Shown: positions 5,648-6,161 of the stretch, in pieces | How positions within the stretch are numbered: position 1 is the stretch's first letter | Layout of the letters: every line of letters starts with the position of its first letter | DNA from: Bacillota bacterium | Lineage (GTDB): Bacteria > Bacillota > Clostridia > Lachnospirales > Lachnospiraceae | DNA: 6,161 nt | NCBI GenBank assembly: GCA_023398855.1 | Contig: JAEWRS010000341.1 | Location: 1 to 6,161, forward strand | Direction: 5' to 3' | Translations under genes and position numbers: made by a program | Notes under the pieces: generated by a model | Told to the model about the DNA's origin: nothing | Database searches by the model: none | Seen by the model: only the letters and a program-made list of their open reading frames with translations

Positions 5648-6133
5648 TCACCCTTCCCCCTCCTCCATACAGTCAGTCTGCTCTTCAAACAAAATGCCGG
5701 AACAGTCTGTCTCAAATTCATCTGCATCATATTGCGGAGGTATCTCCACATATTCCGAATCTCCCATCAGCTTTTCTAATTCATTGCGGATGCGGTTAAG
5801 TGTAAGAATTTTATACTGTTCAAGACTGGATATTTCATTTTGTAACAGGGTTTTTGTCTGCAGCAATACTGCTTTCTCCTGGGCACACTCTCTTTTTGTC
5901 TGCTCAATCAAATCTGCTGCAACCTTTTGCGCAGATAAAAGTGATTCTAAAATCTGGTCTTTTACTTTGATACTTTCTGATTGTGTGCTGCGCAGCTGCT
6001 CAATCTCCCTGCATTGTTCTTCGGCCGCTGCTGCAATCTCATCAAGCAGAATATCCACTTCACGTGCATCATAACATTTCCCGAACTTTCTTGTCAGCCT
6101 TATTGCATCAATTGATTCTTTCGTTAAAACCAT
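5648..6133 (-). CDS. DivIVA-like coiled-coil protein
   Basis: A 161-residue cytoplasmic protein with DivIVA features. The N-terminus (residues 3-33) has FGKCYDAREVDILLDEI (17-33), matching the DivIVA pattern F-R-G-Y-D-x-x-E-V-x-x-F-L with one extra residue; Phe17 corresponds to the membrane-inserting Phe17 of Bacillus subtilis DivIVA. Residues 35-122 are predicted coiled coil, including ILESLLSAQKVAADLIEQTK (61-80), which resembles the second DivIVA coiled coil. The tail (125-161) is acidic with PPQYDADEFETD. Known relatives mark curved membrane at septa or poles and recruit division or wall-synthesis proteins. It is not clearly the main cell-division DivIVA, since no ylm-type genes are visible. 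The secreted-protein gene starts 1 nt after its stop. ATG 6133 has AAAGGAAG about 10 nt upstream. The promoter must lie beyond the window or in an upstream operon gene. Confidence 0.75.
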   Translation of the reverse strand: MVLTKESIDAIRLTRKFGKCYDAREVDILLDEIAAAAEEQCREIEQLRSTQSESIKVKDQILESLLSAQKVAADLIEQTKRECAQEKAVLLQTKTLLQNEISSLEQYKILTLNRIRNELEKLMGDSEYVEIPPQYDADEFETDCSGILFEEQTDCMEEGEG

Positions 6134-6161
6134 CTTTCACTACTTCCTTTCGCTCCCTGTT

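Noticed and set aside
5694..6074. + strand frame of 126 codons opposite the DivIVA-like gene
   Set aside because: The Ser/Cys-rich product has no RBS-supported start and mirrors the Glu/Gln-rich coiled coil on the other strand.
6134..6161. End of an upstream minus-strand gene, with consecutive TAG TGA stops at 6142-6137
   Set aside because: Only 28 bases are visible and the frame cannot be tested, so no partial gene is called, although a preceding operon gene is plausible.

Overview
The window looks like a chromosomal segment of a low- to mid-GC Gram-positive anaerobe, most likely a Clostridia member of the Lachnospiraceae type (inference). The reasons are strong GGAGG-type ribosome binding sites, consensus TTGACA/TATAAT promoters, GTG starts, intrinsic terminators with T-tracts, and gene families typical of Firmicutes (YtrA-type GntR with an ABC-2 transporter, AzlCD, DivIVA). 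No rRNA, tRNA, CRISPR array, insertion sequence or transposase was seen. Coding density is high and no gene looks broken.

Layout, left to right. (1) Positions 1-235 are non-coding: a long intrinsic terminator, then a consensus promoter with a perfect inverted repeat lying over its -10 box. (2) Positions 236-2126 (+) are a three-gene operon: a short YtrA-type GntR repressor, an ABC ATPase and an ABC-2 permease, with RBS and stop/start overlaps between them. The operator matches the kind used by YtrA regulators, so autorepression of an envelope-stress or antibiotic-responsive exporter is the natural reading. (3) Positions 2134-3559 (-) hold a LysR regulator followed by a Nudix hydrolase, convergent with the ABC operon and separated from it by only 7 bp. 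(4) Positions 3688-4708 (+) are azlC-azlD, a two-component branched-chain amino acid exporter, divergent from lysR. The two divergent promoters overlap head to head and share a 14-bp palindrome that contains both -35 boxes, which makes the LysR protein the likely local regulator of azlCD. (5) Positions 4741-6133 (-) are a DivIVA-like coiled-coil protein followed 1 nt later by a secreted, extremely acidic protein, ending in a clear terminator.

The first four units are recognisable and fairly ordinary. The least explained unit is the last: a cytoplasmic DivIVA-like scaffold tightly coupled to an exported protein. That protein has a linker of about 140 residues without Lys or Arg, and a small C-terminal domain that seems to resemble the non-catalytic domain of cell-wall hydrolases from clostridial conjugative elements. 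The operon continues upstream beyond the window edge, so its wider context cannot be judged. I see no convincing evidence of a wholly new system, but this pair and the shared divergent promoter deserve the closest look.
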